Assembly (NCBI RefSeq): GCF_004217045.1 | Contig: NZ_SGXM01000001.1 | Span: 2,397,187-2,461,186, forward strand | Direction: 5' to 3' | Length of the DNA stretch: 64,000 nucleotides | Source of the DNA: Cupriavidus agavae | GTDB taxonomy: Bacteria; Pseudomonadota; Gammaproteobacteria; Burkholderiales; Burkholderiaceae | Translations under genes and position numbers: made by a program | Part shown: in pieces, positions 55,854 to 63,680 of the stretch | Position numbering within the stretch: position 1 is the stretch's first letter | Layout: every line of letters begins with the position of its first letter | Notes under the pieces: generated by a model | What the model was told of the DNA's origin: nothing | Seen by the model: the letters and a program-made list of their open reading frames with translations, nothing else | Database searches by the model: none

Positions 55854-56762
55854 ATGTCCGCCCATCCCGCATCCCCGCCGCAAACCCTCGACGCCCTGCT
55901 CACGCAGTTGCGCAATGACTTCCCGAACCTGAGTGTGCAGTTCCAGGGCGGCGTGCGCTATCTGCTCGACCATCCGCGCGACATCGCGCTGCAGTCGATG
56001 CGCAAGGTTGCCGCCAACGCCGGCGTGCAGCCGGCCACGCTGGTACGGCTGTCGCAGTCGCTCGGCTTCGAGGGCTGGCAGGCGCTGCGCGAACTGTTCG
56101 TCGAAGCAGTGCGCGACGATGGCCGCCAGCCGTACGCGCGCCGGGCGCGCAAGGTGGTGCAGGCATCGGACAAGCCCAGCGGGCCGGGCCGCATGCTGGC
56201 CGAAATGGTCGAGATCCAGCATCACAACCTCGACGCGCTGCTGGCCAACAATGCCGACACGCTGCCGCTGGCCGCCGACGTGCTCGCCGCCGCGCCCACG
56301 GTGCACGTGGCGGGCTTCCGCTCGTGCTTTCCGATTGCCTTCACCTTCCACTATATCTATGGGCTGTTCCGCAGCTCGGTACGGTTGATCCGGGGCGATG
56401 CCGGCACGCTGGAGATGGAACTCCGCGCGCTCGGCCCCAGGGATGCCGTGCTCGTGGCCGGCTTCGCCCCGTACTCGCACGAGAGCCTGCGCGTGGCCAC
56501 GGCGGCGCGCGAGGCGGGCTGCAAGGTGGTGGCGCTGACCGACAGCACCGTGGCGCCCATCGCGCTCCAAGCCGATGTGACGCTGCTGTTCGCCGTGGAC
56601 AGCCCGTCGTTCTTCCCGTCGATCACGTCTGGCGTGACGATGGTCGAGGCGCTGGTCGAGCAACTGCTGGCGCGCAAGGGCAAGGGCGCGATCCGCGTGC
56701 TGGAGCAGACCGAGGGCCAGCTCCAGCGCACCGGCGCCTACCTGCCCGAGCGCGGGGGCTGA
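55854..56762 (+). CDS. MurR/RpiR-family regulator
   Basis: The 302-residue protein has an N-terminal RpiR helix-turn-helix domain (about 1-85: LLDHPRDIALQSMRKVAANAGVQ split around PATLVRLSQSLGFEGWQALR) and a C-terminal SIS domain (about 130-275: PTVHVAGFRSCFPIAFTFHY, DAVLVAGFAPYSHESLRVATAA). SIS domains usually sense phosphosugars, but amino-acid-linked versions are known. The start is ATG 55854; longer frames cross the operator repeats. It is divergent from the aminotransferase-BKACE operon and convergent with the binding-protein gene. Confidence 0.9.
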   Translation: MSAHPASPPQTLDALLTQLRNDFPNLSVQFQGGVRYLLDHPRDIALQSMRKVAANAGVQPATLVRLSQSLGFEGWQALRELFVEAVRDDGRQPYARRARKVVQASDKPSGPGRMLAEMVEIQHHNLDALLANNADTLPLAADVLAAAPTVHVAGFRSCFPIAFTFHYIYGLFRSSVRLIRGDAGTLEMELRALGPRDAVLVAGFAPYSHESLRVATAAREAGCKVVALTDSTVAPIALQADVTLLFAVDSPSFFPSITSGVTMVEALVEQLLARKGKGAIRVLEQTEGQLQRTGAYLPERGG

Positions 56763-56779
56763 GGCGCCGGTCGGCGCCT
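56762..56779. terminator. hairpin between convergent RpiR and binding-protein genes
   Basis: A perfect 7-bp stem AGGCGCC/GGCGCCT with a GGTC loop overlaps both stop codons. It lacks a T-tract, so a weak bidirectional terminator is likely. Confidence 0.5.
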
Positions 56780-57692
56780 ATTCGAACGCCTCGTCGCCCG
56801 GGTTCGAATAGGCCTTCCTGACCTGTTCGTTCTGCGGCAGGTCGAACGACAGGTTCTTCGGCGGCACGGGCTTCTGGAACCACTTGGCGTACAGCGCGTT
56901 GATCTCGCCGCTGCGCATCAGGCCGCTCATCGCGCCGTCCACCACCTGCTTGAAGCCCGGATCGTCCTTGCGCATCATGAAGCCGTAGGCTTCGAACGAC
57001 TGCGGCGTGCCGACCACCGCCCACTCGTCGGGCCGGGGCGCCAGCGTGCGGGCGCCGGACAGCAGCACGTCATCCATCATGAACGCCGCGGCGCGCCCCG
57101 ACTGCAGGATCAGGAACGATTCCCCGTAGTCCTTCGCGCTCTGGATCGTCATGTTGGCGCCCTTCTCGTCGTTGAGCCTGCGCAGGATGCGCTCGGACGT
57201 GGTGCCGGCATTGGTCACCACGCTCTTGCCCGACAGGTCGCCGAAATCGCGGATCGGGCTGCCCTTCTTCACCAGCAGCCGCGTGCCGGCCACGAAGTAC
57301 GTGGTCGAGAACGCCACCTGCTGCTGGCGCGCCTTGAGGTTGGTGGTGACGCCACATTCGAGGTCCACCGTGCCGTTCTGCACCAGCGACATGCGGTTCT
57401 GCGACGTCACCGGCACCATGCGCACCTGCAGGTTCGGCGTGCCGGTCTCCTTGCGCACCGCATCCACCACGCGGTCGCAGATGTCCTGCGCGAAGCCGAC
57501 CACCTTCTGGTTGGCGTCGTAGTACGAAAACGGGATGGACGAGGTGCGGTGCCCGATCGAAATCGCCCCGGCCTGCCTGATCTTGGTCAGCGTGGGACTG
57601 GCGGCCACGGCTGCGGCATCGGCGGCAAGCGCCTGTCCGGCGCCCACGGTGGCGGCCAGCAGGACGGCGGAACGGATTGCGGACGGGATCAT
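56778..57692 (-). CDS. amino-acid ABC transporter periplasmic binding protein
   Basis: The 304-residue type 2 periplasmic binding protein resembles GltI/AatJ. A signal peptide (SAVLLAATVGAGQALAADAA) is followed by LTKIRQAGAISIGHRTSSIPFSYYDA, the strand-1 signature of the family, and VDLECGVTTNLKARQQQVAFS. GAGGAG lies 7 nt upstream of the chosen ATG. No ABC permease or ATPase gene is adjacent, so the partners must be elsewhere or the protein works alone. The gene neighbourhood suggests uptake of the amino compound degraded by the aminotransferase/BKACE pair. Confidence 0.9.
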   Translation of the reverse strand: MIPSAIRSAVLLAATVGAGQALAADAAAVAASPTLTKIRQAGAISIGHRTSSIPFSYYDANQKVVGFAQDICDRVVDAVRKETGTPNLQVRMVPVTSQNRMSLVQNGTVDLECGVTTNLKARQQQVAFSTTYFVAGTRLLVKKGSPIRDFGDLSGKSVVTNAGTTSERILRRLNDEKGANMTIQSAKDYGESFLILQSGRAAAFMMDDVLLSGARTLAPRPDEWAVVGTPQSFEAYGFMMRKDDPGFKQVVDGAMSGLMRSGEINALYAKWFQKPVPPKNLSFDLPQNEQVRKAYSNPGDEAFE

Positions 57693-57723
57693 GGCATCAC
57701 TCCTCTCGATGGAAAGCATCAAC

Positions 57724-57778
57724 TGTTGCAATGCTAGTCATTGAGCAACAAGTGTTCCATCATGGATAACCATGAAAC
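57724..57778. promoter_or_regulatory. candidate RpiR site upstream of binding-protein gene
   Basis: TGTTGC (57724-57729) and GCAACA (57745-57750) form an inverted repeat, and CATGAAAC (57771-57778) is the complement of the GTTTCATG next to the operator at 55741. Shared elements suggest one regulator for both promoters. Confidence 0.35.
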
Positions 57779-57791
57779 AAATGGATTTTCG

Positions 57792-57812
57792 CCGCCGGTG
57801 CACAGCCGGCGG
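57792..57812. terminator. hairpin past the DUF2783 gene
   Basis: A 7-bp perfect stem CCGCCGG/CCGGCGG with a 7-nt loop lies between the end of the DUF2783 operon and the binding-protein promoter. There is no T-tract. Confidence 0.35.
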
Positions 57813-57875
57813 GCGTCGATGCGCCAGGTTGGGGATGCGCCGCGCCGCTGTGAAGCATCCGGCCCGGCGTGACGG

Positions 57876-58073
57876 TCAGGTCGCCGCGGCCTCGCGGGCC
57901 AGCCGCAGTGCGTCGAGCAAGGTCTCGTGATCGCCGATATGGTTGGCCAGCAGCAGGATCAGGCGCGCATTGGCGGCCTGGCTGCGGGCCTCGTCGAGGT
58001 CGCGGTGCATCTCGATCAGTGCCTCGTAGAAGTCGTCGGGGCGCGCGAGATTGGGGGCGGTATTGAGCGGCAT
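57876..58073 (-). CDS. DUF2783 small protein
   Basis: A 65-residue acidic, helical protein containing LARPDDFYEALIEMHRDLDEA and ARLILLLANHIGDHETLLDAL. This matches the DUF2783 pattern, which is regularly found next to PheA/TfdB-type flavin monooxygenases. No catalytic motif is visible; it may be an accessory subunit. The ATG giving MPLNTAPN lies 20 nt after the monooxygenase stop; a longer upstream frame is Arg/Pro-rich and overlaps that gene. Confidence 0.8.
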   Translation of the reverse strand: MPLNTAPNLARPDDFYEALIEMHRDLDEARSQAANARLILLLANHIGDHETLLDALRLAREAAAT

Positions 58074-58092
58074 GGGTGTCTGTGCGGGTCGG

Positions 58093-59832
58093 TCAGGCCA
58101 GGGCCGGGGCGGCCGGGGCGGACGGTGCAGACCGTGCCGGCACGGCCACCGGCTGGCCCGTGGCCCGCGCCAGCGCCTCGCCGAGTGGCGCAACGTCCAC
58201 CTGGCGCCAGCGGGCGCAGACGTGCTGGTCAGGGCGGATCAGGTAGCAGGTGCCCGCGCGGGCGTCGTAGCGGCGCGCCGCAAGGCCCTCGGCATCGCGC
58301 AGCACCGTGGCGCCGGGCCAGGCCGGCACCGACGCCGAGATGGCCGCGTCGGTCACGAACACCACGCGCAGCGGGATGCCGCCGTGCTGCAACTGCCGCA
58401 GCGCACCGACCGTAGACGTATCGAGCCCGGCCGGCGCGCCGAAGATCAGCACCACGAAGCCATCGCCCAGATGCTGCAGCAGCCACGGCCGGCCGCCCGC
58501 ATCGGCCACCGGTGCGTCCACGCAGGCCGCGCCGGGCGCCATCGCGCCGGCAAACCCTTCCGCATCGGGCGTATTGAGCGGTGAGTCGTGCAGCACGGCC
58601 GGCACCGACAGCCGCCCGCTGTTGACCAGTTGCCGCGCGAAGGCATGGTCGCGCGCCAGCGTCAGCACGGCATCGCGGAACACCCGGCTCACTGCGCTCT
58701 TGGGCGTGATGAAATCAGTCGAACGCGTGGAGTGGCGGATGTTCTCGTCGGCGGCGGCCTCGCGCTCGCTGGCGTAGGTATCGAGCAGGCTGTCGGGCGC
58801 CTTGCCCTGCAGCACGTAGGCCAGCTTCCAGGCCAGGTTCTCGGCATCCTGCACGCCGCTGTTGGCCCCGCGCGCGCCGAATGGCGACACGCCGTGGGCG
58901 GCATCGCCGGTGAACAGCACGCGGCCATGCCGGAAGGTGTCCATGCGCACGCACGAGAACGTGTAGACGCTGACCCACTCCAGCTCGAACTGCGCATCGG
59001 CGCCGAGCAGCGCCCGCACCCGCGGAATGACCTTCTCGGGCGCCTTCTCGGCCACCGGGTCGGCGTCCCAGCCTAGCTGGAAGTCGATGCGCCAGACGTT
59101 GTCGGGCTGCCGGTGCAGCAGCACCGACTGGTTGGGATGAAACGGCGGATCGAACCAGAACCAGCGCTCGGGCGGGAACGGCGCGTCCATCTTCACATCG
59201 GCAATCAGGAAGCGGTCGCGGAAGGTATGGCCGTGGCTCTCCAGCCCCAGCATCTTGCGCAGCGCGCTGCGGGCGCCGTCGGCGGCCACCACGTAGCGGG
59301 CACGCAAGGGGTAGCAGCCGTCCGGCGTCTCGATGGTCAGCGCCACGTGGCCGGCGTGCTGGCTGGCGGCCACCGCGCGGCTCTTCCAGCGTATCTCGAT
59401 GTTCGGCAACGACCGCGCCAGATCCAGCAGGTAGCCCTCCACGTAATACTGCTGCAGATTGATGAACGCGGGGCGCCGGTGGCCCGATTCGGGCAGCAGG
59501 TCGAACTCGTAGACTTTCTGGTCGCGCAGGAACACCTTGCCGACGTGCCAGCGCACGCCCTTGTCCACCATGCGGTCGCCGCAGCCGAGCCGGTCGAAGA
59601 TGTCGAGCGTGCGCTTGGCGAAGCAGATCGCCCGCGAGCCGGTGGACAGCGTGCAGTCATCGTCCACAAGGATCACCGGCACGCCCTGCCGCGCGAGGTC
59701 GATGGCCGTGGCAAGCCCCACCGGCCCGGCACCGACCACCACCACGGGATGCGGTGCCTCCGCGCACCGCCCCGGCTGCTGTTCGGCGCACGGCGCGTAG
59801 GCGTAGGTCTGCCGCTGGTAATCGGTTTCCAT
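58093..59832 (-). CDS. FAD-dependent aromatic-ring monooxygenase (PheA/TfdB family)
   Basis: The 579-residue flavoprotein has the FAD motif VVVVGAGPVGLATAIDLARQG (about 30-50), the DG motif YVVAADGARSALRKMLG and the GD motif VLFTGDAAHGVSPFGARGANSGVQDAENLAWKL. The C-terminus is a thioredoxin-like domain typical of phenol hydroxylases and 3-(3-hydroxyphenyl)propionate hydroxylases. It should hydroxylate a phenolic compound using NAD(P)H and oxygen. It is downstream of the MBL-fold gene and upstream of DUF2783, in one operon. The substrate is not identifiable. Confidence 0.9.
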   Translation of the reverse strand: METDYQRQTYAYAPCAEQQPGRCAEAPHPVVVVGAGPVGLATAIDLARQGVPVILVDDDCTLSTGSRAICFAKRTLDIFDRLGCGDRMVDKGVRWHVGKVFLRDQKVYEFDLLPESGHRRPAFINLQQYYVEGYLLDLARSLPNIEIRWKSRAVAASQHAGHVALTIETPDGCYPLRARYVVAADGARSALRKMLGLESHGHTFRDRFLIADVKMDAPFPPERWFWFDPPFHPNQSVLLHRQPDNVWRIDFQLGWDADPVAEKAPEKVIPRVRALLGADAQFELEWVSVYTFSCVRMDTFRHGRVLFTGDAAHGVSPFGARGANSGVQDAENLAWKLAYVLQGKAPDSLLDTYASEREAAADENIRHSTRSTDFITPKSAVSRVFRDAVLTLARDHAFARQLVNSGRLSVPAVLHDSPLNTPDAEGFAGAMAPGAACVDAPVADAGGRPWLLQHLGDGFVVLIFGAPAGLDTSTVGALRQLQHGGIPLRVVFVTDAAISASVPAWPGATVLRDAEGLAARRYDARAGTCYLIRPDQHVCARWRQVDVAPLGEALARATGQPVAVPARSAPSAPAAPALA

Positions 59833-59893
59833 GCTGTCTCCGTGCCGCTGTGTCTTGTTATCTCTTGTTCTCTGCTAATCTTGCTGCCCGGTC

Positions 59894-60853
59894 CTACCCC
59901 TGCAGCGCCGTCCACATCTCCTGGTCCCGCTGGGCCGTCCAGATGCGCGGATGCGTGATCCCGGCCGCCTCGTCGAACGCACGCGACACATCGAACGGCA
60001 GGCAGTGTTCGTAGATGAACACCTGGCCGAACTTCGGGTCCATCGACTTGCGCGTATGGGCCATGGCGGCCTTCAGGTCCATCTTGCCTGCCACCGCCTC
60101 GCGCCCGGCCTGCAGCAGCGTGGTGACGAAATCCTTGGTGTAGGCCAGGCCCTTGGCCACCTCGCCAGGGTTGGTCAGCGCCGGCCCCCGGCCCGGTACG
60201 AGCTTCTCGGGCGCCAGCGCCGCCAGCGCGTCGAGCGTGGCCGGCCACTGTTCGAGCTGTGCATCGCCGCAGTAGCACGCGGCGTCGTATTCCACCAGGT
60301 CGCCCGAGAACAGCACCTTCTGCTGCGGCAGCCAGACCACGGTGTCGCCCTTGGTGTGCCCGGCGCCCAGATGCGCGATCCGTACCTCCAGCTTGCCCAG
60401 GAACAGCGTGATTTCCTTCTCGAACACCAGCGTCGGCCAGGTCAGGCCCGGCACCGTCTCCACGCCGGCGAACAGCCGCGGAAAGCGCTCGATCTCAGAT
60501 TTCATGTCGGCCTCGCCACGCTCGACGATCATCTCGTACGTGCCCCGGCTGGCAATGATCTGCTGCGCGCCCTCGGCGAAGTACGCCGACGCGCCCAGCA
60601 CCCGCACCGCGTGATAGTGCGACAGCACCACGTACTTGATCGGCTTGTCCGTGACCTCCCGGATGCGCGCGATCAGGTCCTGCGCCATGGCTGGCGTGGC
60701 GGTGGTGTCGATGATCATCACGCCGTCGTCGCCAACGATCACGCCCGAATTCGGGTCACCCTCGGCCGTATAGGCATAGGCGTTTTCCGAAAGCTTCGTG
60801 AACGTGATCTGCTTGGCTTCCAGGTCGGCCTGGGATGCGAACGCTTTTGCCAT
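59894..60853 (-). CDS. MBL-fold hydrolase with altered metal site
   Basis: The 319-residue protein has the metallo-beta-lactamase fold: SENAYAYTAEGDPNSGVIVGDDGVM split around the first strands, then VVLSHYHAVRVLGASA. The usual HxHxDH is here HYHAVR (residues 79-84), so the Asp and last His are missing. GAGHTKGDTVVWL and VLFSGDLVEYD keep the middle ligands, but the last His site reads VPGRG. One metal or none may bind. The protein likely hydrolyses a ring-cleavage product or thioester in the aromatic pathway next door. AGAGG precedes the start. It is divergent from the IclR pair. Confidence 0.85.
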   Translation of the reverse strand: MAKAFASQADLEAKQITFTKLSENAYAYTAEGDPNSGVIVGDDGVMIIDTTATPAMAQDLIARIREVTDKPIKYVVLSHYHAVRVLGASAYFAEGAQQIIASRGTYEMIVERGEADMKSEIERFPRLFAGVETVPGLTWPTLVFEKEITLFLGKLEVRIAHLGAGHTKGDTVVWLPQQKVLFSGDLVEYDAACYCGDAQLEQWPATLDALAALAPEKLVPGRGPALTNPGEVAKGLAYTKDFVTTLLQAGREAVAGKMDLKAAMAHTRKSMDPKFGQVFIYEHCLPFDVSRAFDEAAGITHPRIWTAQRDQEMWTALQG

Positions 60854-60908
60854 GGGGCTGCCTCTTTATCGTCGATATGGGGAATGAGTGGATAAATCTT
60901 AGGAAAAC

Positions 60909-60922
60909 GACTATTTTTAGTC
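60909..60922. promoter_or_regulatory. palindrome GACTA-TTTT-TAGTC in the IclR/MBL intergenic region
   Basis: A perfect 5-bp inverted repeat with a TTTT centre sits in the divergent promoter region. It is AT-rich relative to the flanks and a candidate IclR operator. Confidence 0.4.
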
Positions 60923-61010
60923 AATGGCAAACGTTATTGTCATTCGCTAAGCAGGGCAAACCCCTATCCGTATCGCTTACCATGTGCGCTTTGCGCAGCG
61001 CCTCCCTCCC

Positions 61011-61796
61011 ATGGCACGACCCCCGGGCGTATCGACCGAATCAGGCAAGACCCAGCGCGGCATCCAGAGCGTGGAGGTTGGCGGCCGCCTGCTGCAGGCG
61101 CTGGCCGACGCGCGGCGCCCGCTCGCCCTCGCCGAACTCGCCGCGGCCGCCCAGATCGCCCCGGCACAGGCGCATACCTACCTGGTCAGCCTCACGCGGC
61201 TCGGCCTGATCAAGCGCGACCATCTCGATGGCGGCTACGAACCCGGCCCGCTGGCGTTGCGGCTCGGCATGCTCCACCTCGACCACCAGCCCGCGTACCG
61301 CGCCGCCGTACCGCGCGTACAGGCGCTGGCGCGCGAGATCGGCTGCAACATGGCGATCAGCCTGCCCACCGCCCAAGGCCCGACCATCGTCCACTACGTG
61401 CCGGCCGGCACCCCGCTCCATGTGAACCTTCATGTCGGTACGGTCATGGCGCTGGCGGCCACCGCGACGGGCCGCACCTACTGCGCCTTCCAGCCCGACA
61501 TCCACTGGCAGCCGATCTGGCGCCAGCAGCAGCCCATCGCCTCGCCCGACGCGCTGGCGCGCTTCGCCAGCACGCTCGAACCCATCCGCCAACGCGGCAT
61601 GGAACACAGCATCGACACCCCCAGCCCCGCCGTCAGCAGCCTGGCCATGCCGCTCATCGGCGCCGGGGGCGTGCTGCGGCTGGTGCTGACCGCGATCGGC
61701 TCCACCGGCACGATCGATGTGGACTGGCACGGCCCGGTGGCGCGAGCCATGCGCGCGGCGCTCGACGCCATCCCGCAAACCCCGGAGCGCGCATGA
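61011..61796 (+). CDS. IclR-family regulator 1
   Basis: The 261-residue protein has a winged helix (RGIQSVEVGGRLLQALADARR, ALAELAAAAQIAPAQAHTYL) and an IclR effector domain. ATG 61011 follows CTCCCTCCC, with no clear ribosome site; a GTG at 60984 would add 9 residues. It is divergent from the MBL-monooxygenase operon and likely controls it, perhaps in response to an aromatic acid. It is co-transcribed with a paralogue that overlaps its stop. Confidence 0.87.
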   Translation: MARPPGVSTESGKTQRGIQSVEVGGRLLQALADARRPLALAELAAAAQIAPAQAHTYLVSLTRLGLIKRDHLDGGYEPGPLALRLGMLHLDHQPAYRAAVPRVQALAREIGCNMAISLPTAQGPTIVHYVPAGTPLHVNLHVGTVMALAATATGRTYCAFQPDIHWQPIWRQQQPIASPDALARFASTLEPIRQRGMEHSIDTPSPAVSSLAMPLIGAGGVLRLVLTAIGSTGTIDVDWHGPVARAMRAALDAIPQTPERA

Positions 61797-62593
61797 ACGG
61801 CCCCGACGACAGCAAGCCCCAGCGCGGCATCCAGTCGCTCGACAACACCGGCCAACTGCTCGACGCACTGGCCGACGCGGGGCGTCCGCTGTCGCTCGGC
61901 GAACTGGCCCGCGCCGCCGGCATGGCTCCGGCCAAGGCATTCCCGCACCTGGTCAGCCTGCAGAAGATCGGCCTGCTGTCGCGCAATGCCGACGGCGATT
62001 TCGAGGCCGGCACGCTGGCGCTGGACCTGGGCCTGATGGCGCTGCAACGACTCTCGCCCACCCGCGAGGCCGAGCCCGAAGTCATCGGCCTGGCACACGC
62101 CACCGGCCTCTCCGTGGCGATGGCGGTGCTCGGCCCGCTCGGTCCCACGATCATCCGGCTGGAAGAATCCCCCCGTCCCCAGCACGTGAGCCTGCGCGTG
62201 GGCACGGTACTGTCGATGGTCAACACCGCCATCGGCCGCACCTTCGCCGCGCACCTGCCCGACGAGACCCGCCGGCAGGCACTGGATGACGACGCCATCC
62301 GCATGGCCGGCGCCGCCACGGGCGCCCCACCCGACCTCGCCGCGCGCTGGCAAGCGATCCGCGACGCCGGCCTGGAACAGGCGCTGAGCCACCCCATCCC
62401 CGGCATCGACACCCTCGCCGCACCGGTCTTCGACCACACGGGCACCCTCGCCCTGGTCATCGCAGCCATGGGCAGCAGCGGCAGTTTCGACAGCGGACTG
62501 AACGGAGACGTAGCCACGCTGGTAAAGCAGGCGGCCGGACGGTTGTCATGGCGGTTCGGGGCGGTGGGCGGCGACACGTACACGGGCAATTGA
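61793..62593 (+). CDS. IclR-family regulator 2
   Basis: The 266-residue protein is a clear paralogue of the preceding one, with matching segments (RGIQSLDNTGQLLDALADAGR, LSLGELARAAGMAPAKAFPHLVSLQKIGLL). It overlaps the stop of the first by 4 nt (ATGA), so the two are made together. The pair may form heterodimers or respond to different ligands. After its stop, 62594-62794 holds no recognisable gene, terminator or RNA. Confidence 0.87.
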   Translation: MNGPDDSKPQRGIQSLDNTGQLLDALADAGRPLSLGELARAAGMAPAKAFPHLVSLQKIGLLSRNADGDFEAGTLALDLGLMALQRLSPTREAEPEVIGLAHATGLSVAMAVLGPLGPTIIRLEESPRPQHVSLRVGTVLSMVNTAIGRTFAAHLPDETRRQALDDDAIRMAGAATGAPPDLAARWQAIRDAGLEQALSHPIPGIDTLAAPVFDHTGTLALVIAAMGSSGSFDSGLNGDVATLVKQAAGRLSWRFGAVGGDTYTGN

Positions 62594-62794
62594 TTTCGAT
62601 CATCGACTCCTGCTGCCGCTGTTGCGCGGCGAGGCAGTGCGCCGTCAAGATTTCCCGGCGTCAGTGAGAGCGAGGCGTTGCGTAGCGCGCCGCTCTCCAT
62701 AACAACAGTGCGGCGCCGGGACGTCGCAAAGCCTTCTAGGGTCGAACATCGTTGCATGGAAACTGGCGAAACGATGATGCCCATGAGCAGTCAG

Positions 62795-63643
62795 TCAGCG
62801 TCGCGCCTGATACGCCCTCAACTCGTCGAGGTCACCTTGTGCATACCGCGGACCTGAGTCTGGCACGTGAGGCTCCCGAATATGCGCCAACACGGCTTGC
62901 TGCGTCGCCAATTCGTCGAACAACCGGCCGCTGTAGCTCCGCCTGTAGATTTGCACCGTCTGGGGACACATCCAGTCAAGCAGGCCCAACATTCCAGCAC
63001 GGCGACTTCTAACGCGATCCAGCACCTCGCTCCAATGTTGCGTCGCGCTGCTCCGAAACCAACCTTCCGTCCAAACCGGTTTGCAGTGCGCGATGCGGTT
63101 ACGCCACCCCTTGACGTCCTTCACCATGTCGATAGCTGCCTTGCGGTTGTCGGCATGGTTCCAGTGTTTCTGGGGCTTCTTGGGATAGTGGGCGAAGACC
63201 TCGCGAAATGTCCGCGCCTGAATCACAGGGTTGGGAAGCTGCTGTTCCAGGATGTTAGGCCAGACTCCGAACGAGAGTTTGGCCACCACACTGTCCGGCG
63301 AAGGCAGGACCGCAAGTCGACGCTGATTCTCGTCGCAGAGCAACGCCTCGACTTTGTCGAAGGTTGCTCCTTGCAGCCTGAGCGAGACCATTTGATGGTC
63401 GTACCAAGGAAAGGAGTCAGAAACCTGCCCGCTTTTCTCCGACATTTGACGTGACAGGCTTACATGAATGCGATTGCGGAGCGTGACTTCAAATGTCAGC
63501 ATGAGGGACTGCAGCGCCATGCCCATGGCCTGCCCCCAAAGCACGGCACCGCCGGTTTCGGCTGGATTCAAGGTACGGAAGACGCGCTTGTAGACACTGC
63601 TTCGAGGTCCCGAGAGCGTCGCTAGAAATGCTTCATACGGCAT
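62795..63643 (-). CDS. Abi-family HEPN protein (AbiD/AbiF-like abortive infection)
   Basis: The 282-residue protein looks like Abi_2-type abortive-infection proteins. An N-terminal helical block has FEVTLRNRIHVSLS (51-64), the family's E-x-x-x-LRN pattern. The middle has AKLSFGVWPNILEQ (121-134), like the conserved L-x-FG-x-W. The C-terminal HEPN RNase motif is RNRIAH (Arg181-His186) in VKGWRNRIAHCKP. HEPN proteins of this type cleave RNA as toxins. Start: ATG 63643 gives MPYEAFLATLS with GGGAG upstream; the frame stays open beyond it but crosses a strong promoter and RNA on the other strand. GC and codon use differ from neighbours. Confidence 0.8.
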   Translation of the reverse strand: MPYEAFLATLSGPRSSVYKRVFRTLNPAETGGAVLWGQAMGMALQSLMLTFEVTLRNRIHVSLSRQMSEKSGQVSDSFPWYDHQMVSLRLQGATFDKVEALLCDENQRRLAVLPSPDSVVAKLSFGVWPNILEQQLPNPVIQARTFREVFAHYPKKPQKHWNHADNRKAAIDMVKDVKGWRNRIAHCKPVWTEGWFRSSATQHWSEVLDRVRSRRAGMLGLLDWMCPQTVQIYRRSYSGRLFDELATQQAVLAHIREPHVPDSGPRYAQGDLDELRAYQARR

Positions 63644-63673
63644 TTGACCCAAATCTCCCTTGCTTGCTATACT
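63644..63673 (+). promoter_or_regulatory. near-consensus sigma70 promoter for the Abi-linked RNA
   Basis: TTGACC (63644-63649) and TATACT (63668-63673) are separated by 18 nt; each matches five of six consensus bases. The -35 box starts right beside the abi start codon on the opposite strand. The predicted start of transcription is near 63680. Confidence 0.7.
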
Positions 63674-63680
63674 CCACGCA

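Noticed and set aside
60984..61010. GTG 60984 as the start of IclR 1
   Set aside because: The added residues are not part of the winged-helix pattern and no ribosome site precedes it; kept as an alternative only.
62594..62794. Possible small gene between IclR 2 and abi
   Set aside because: No frame with a plausible start, ribosome site and composition was seen, and no hairpin stands out.
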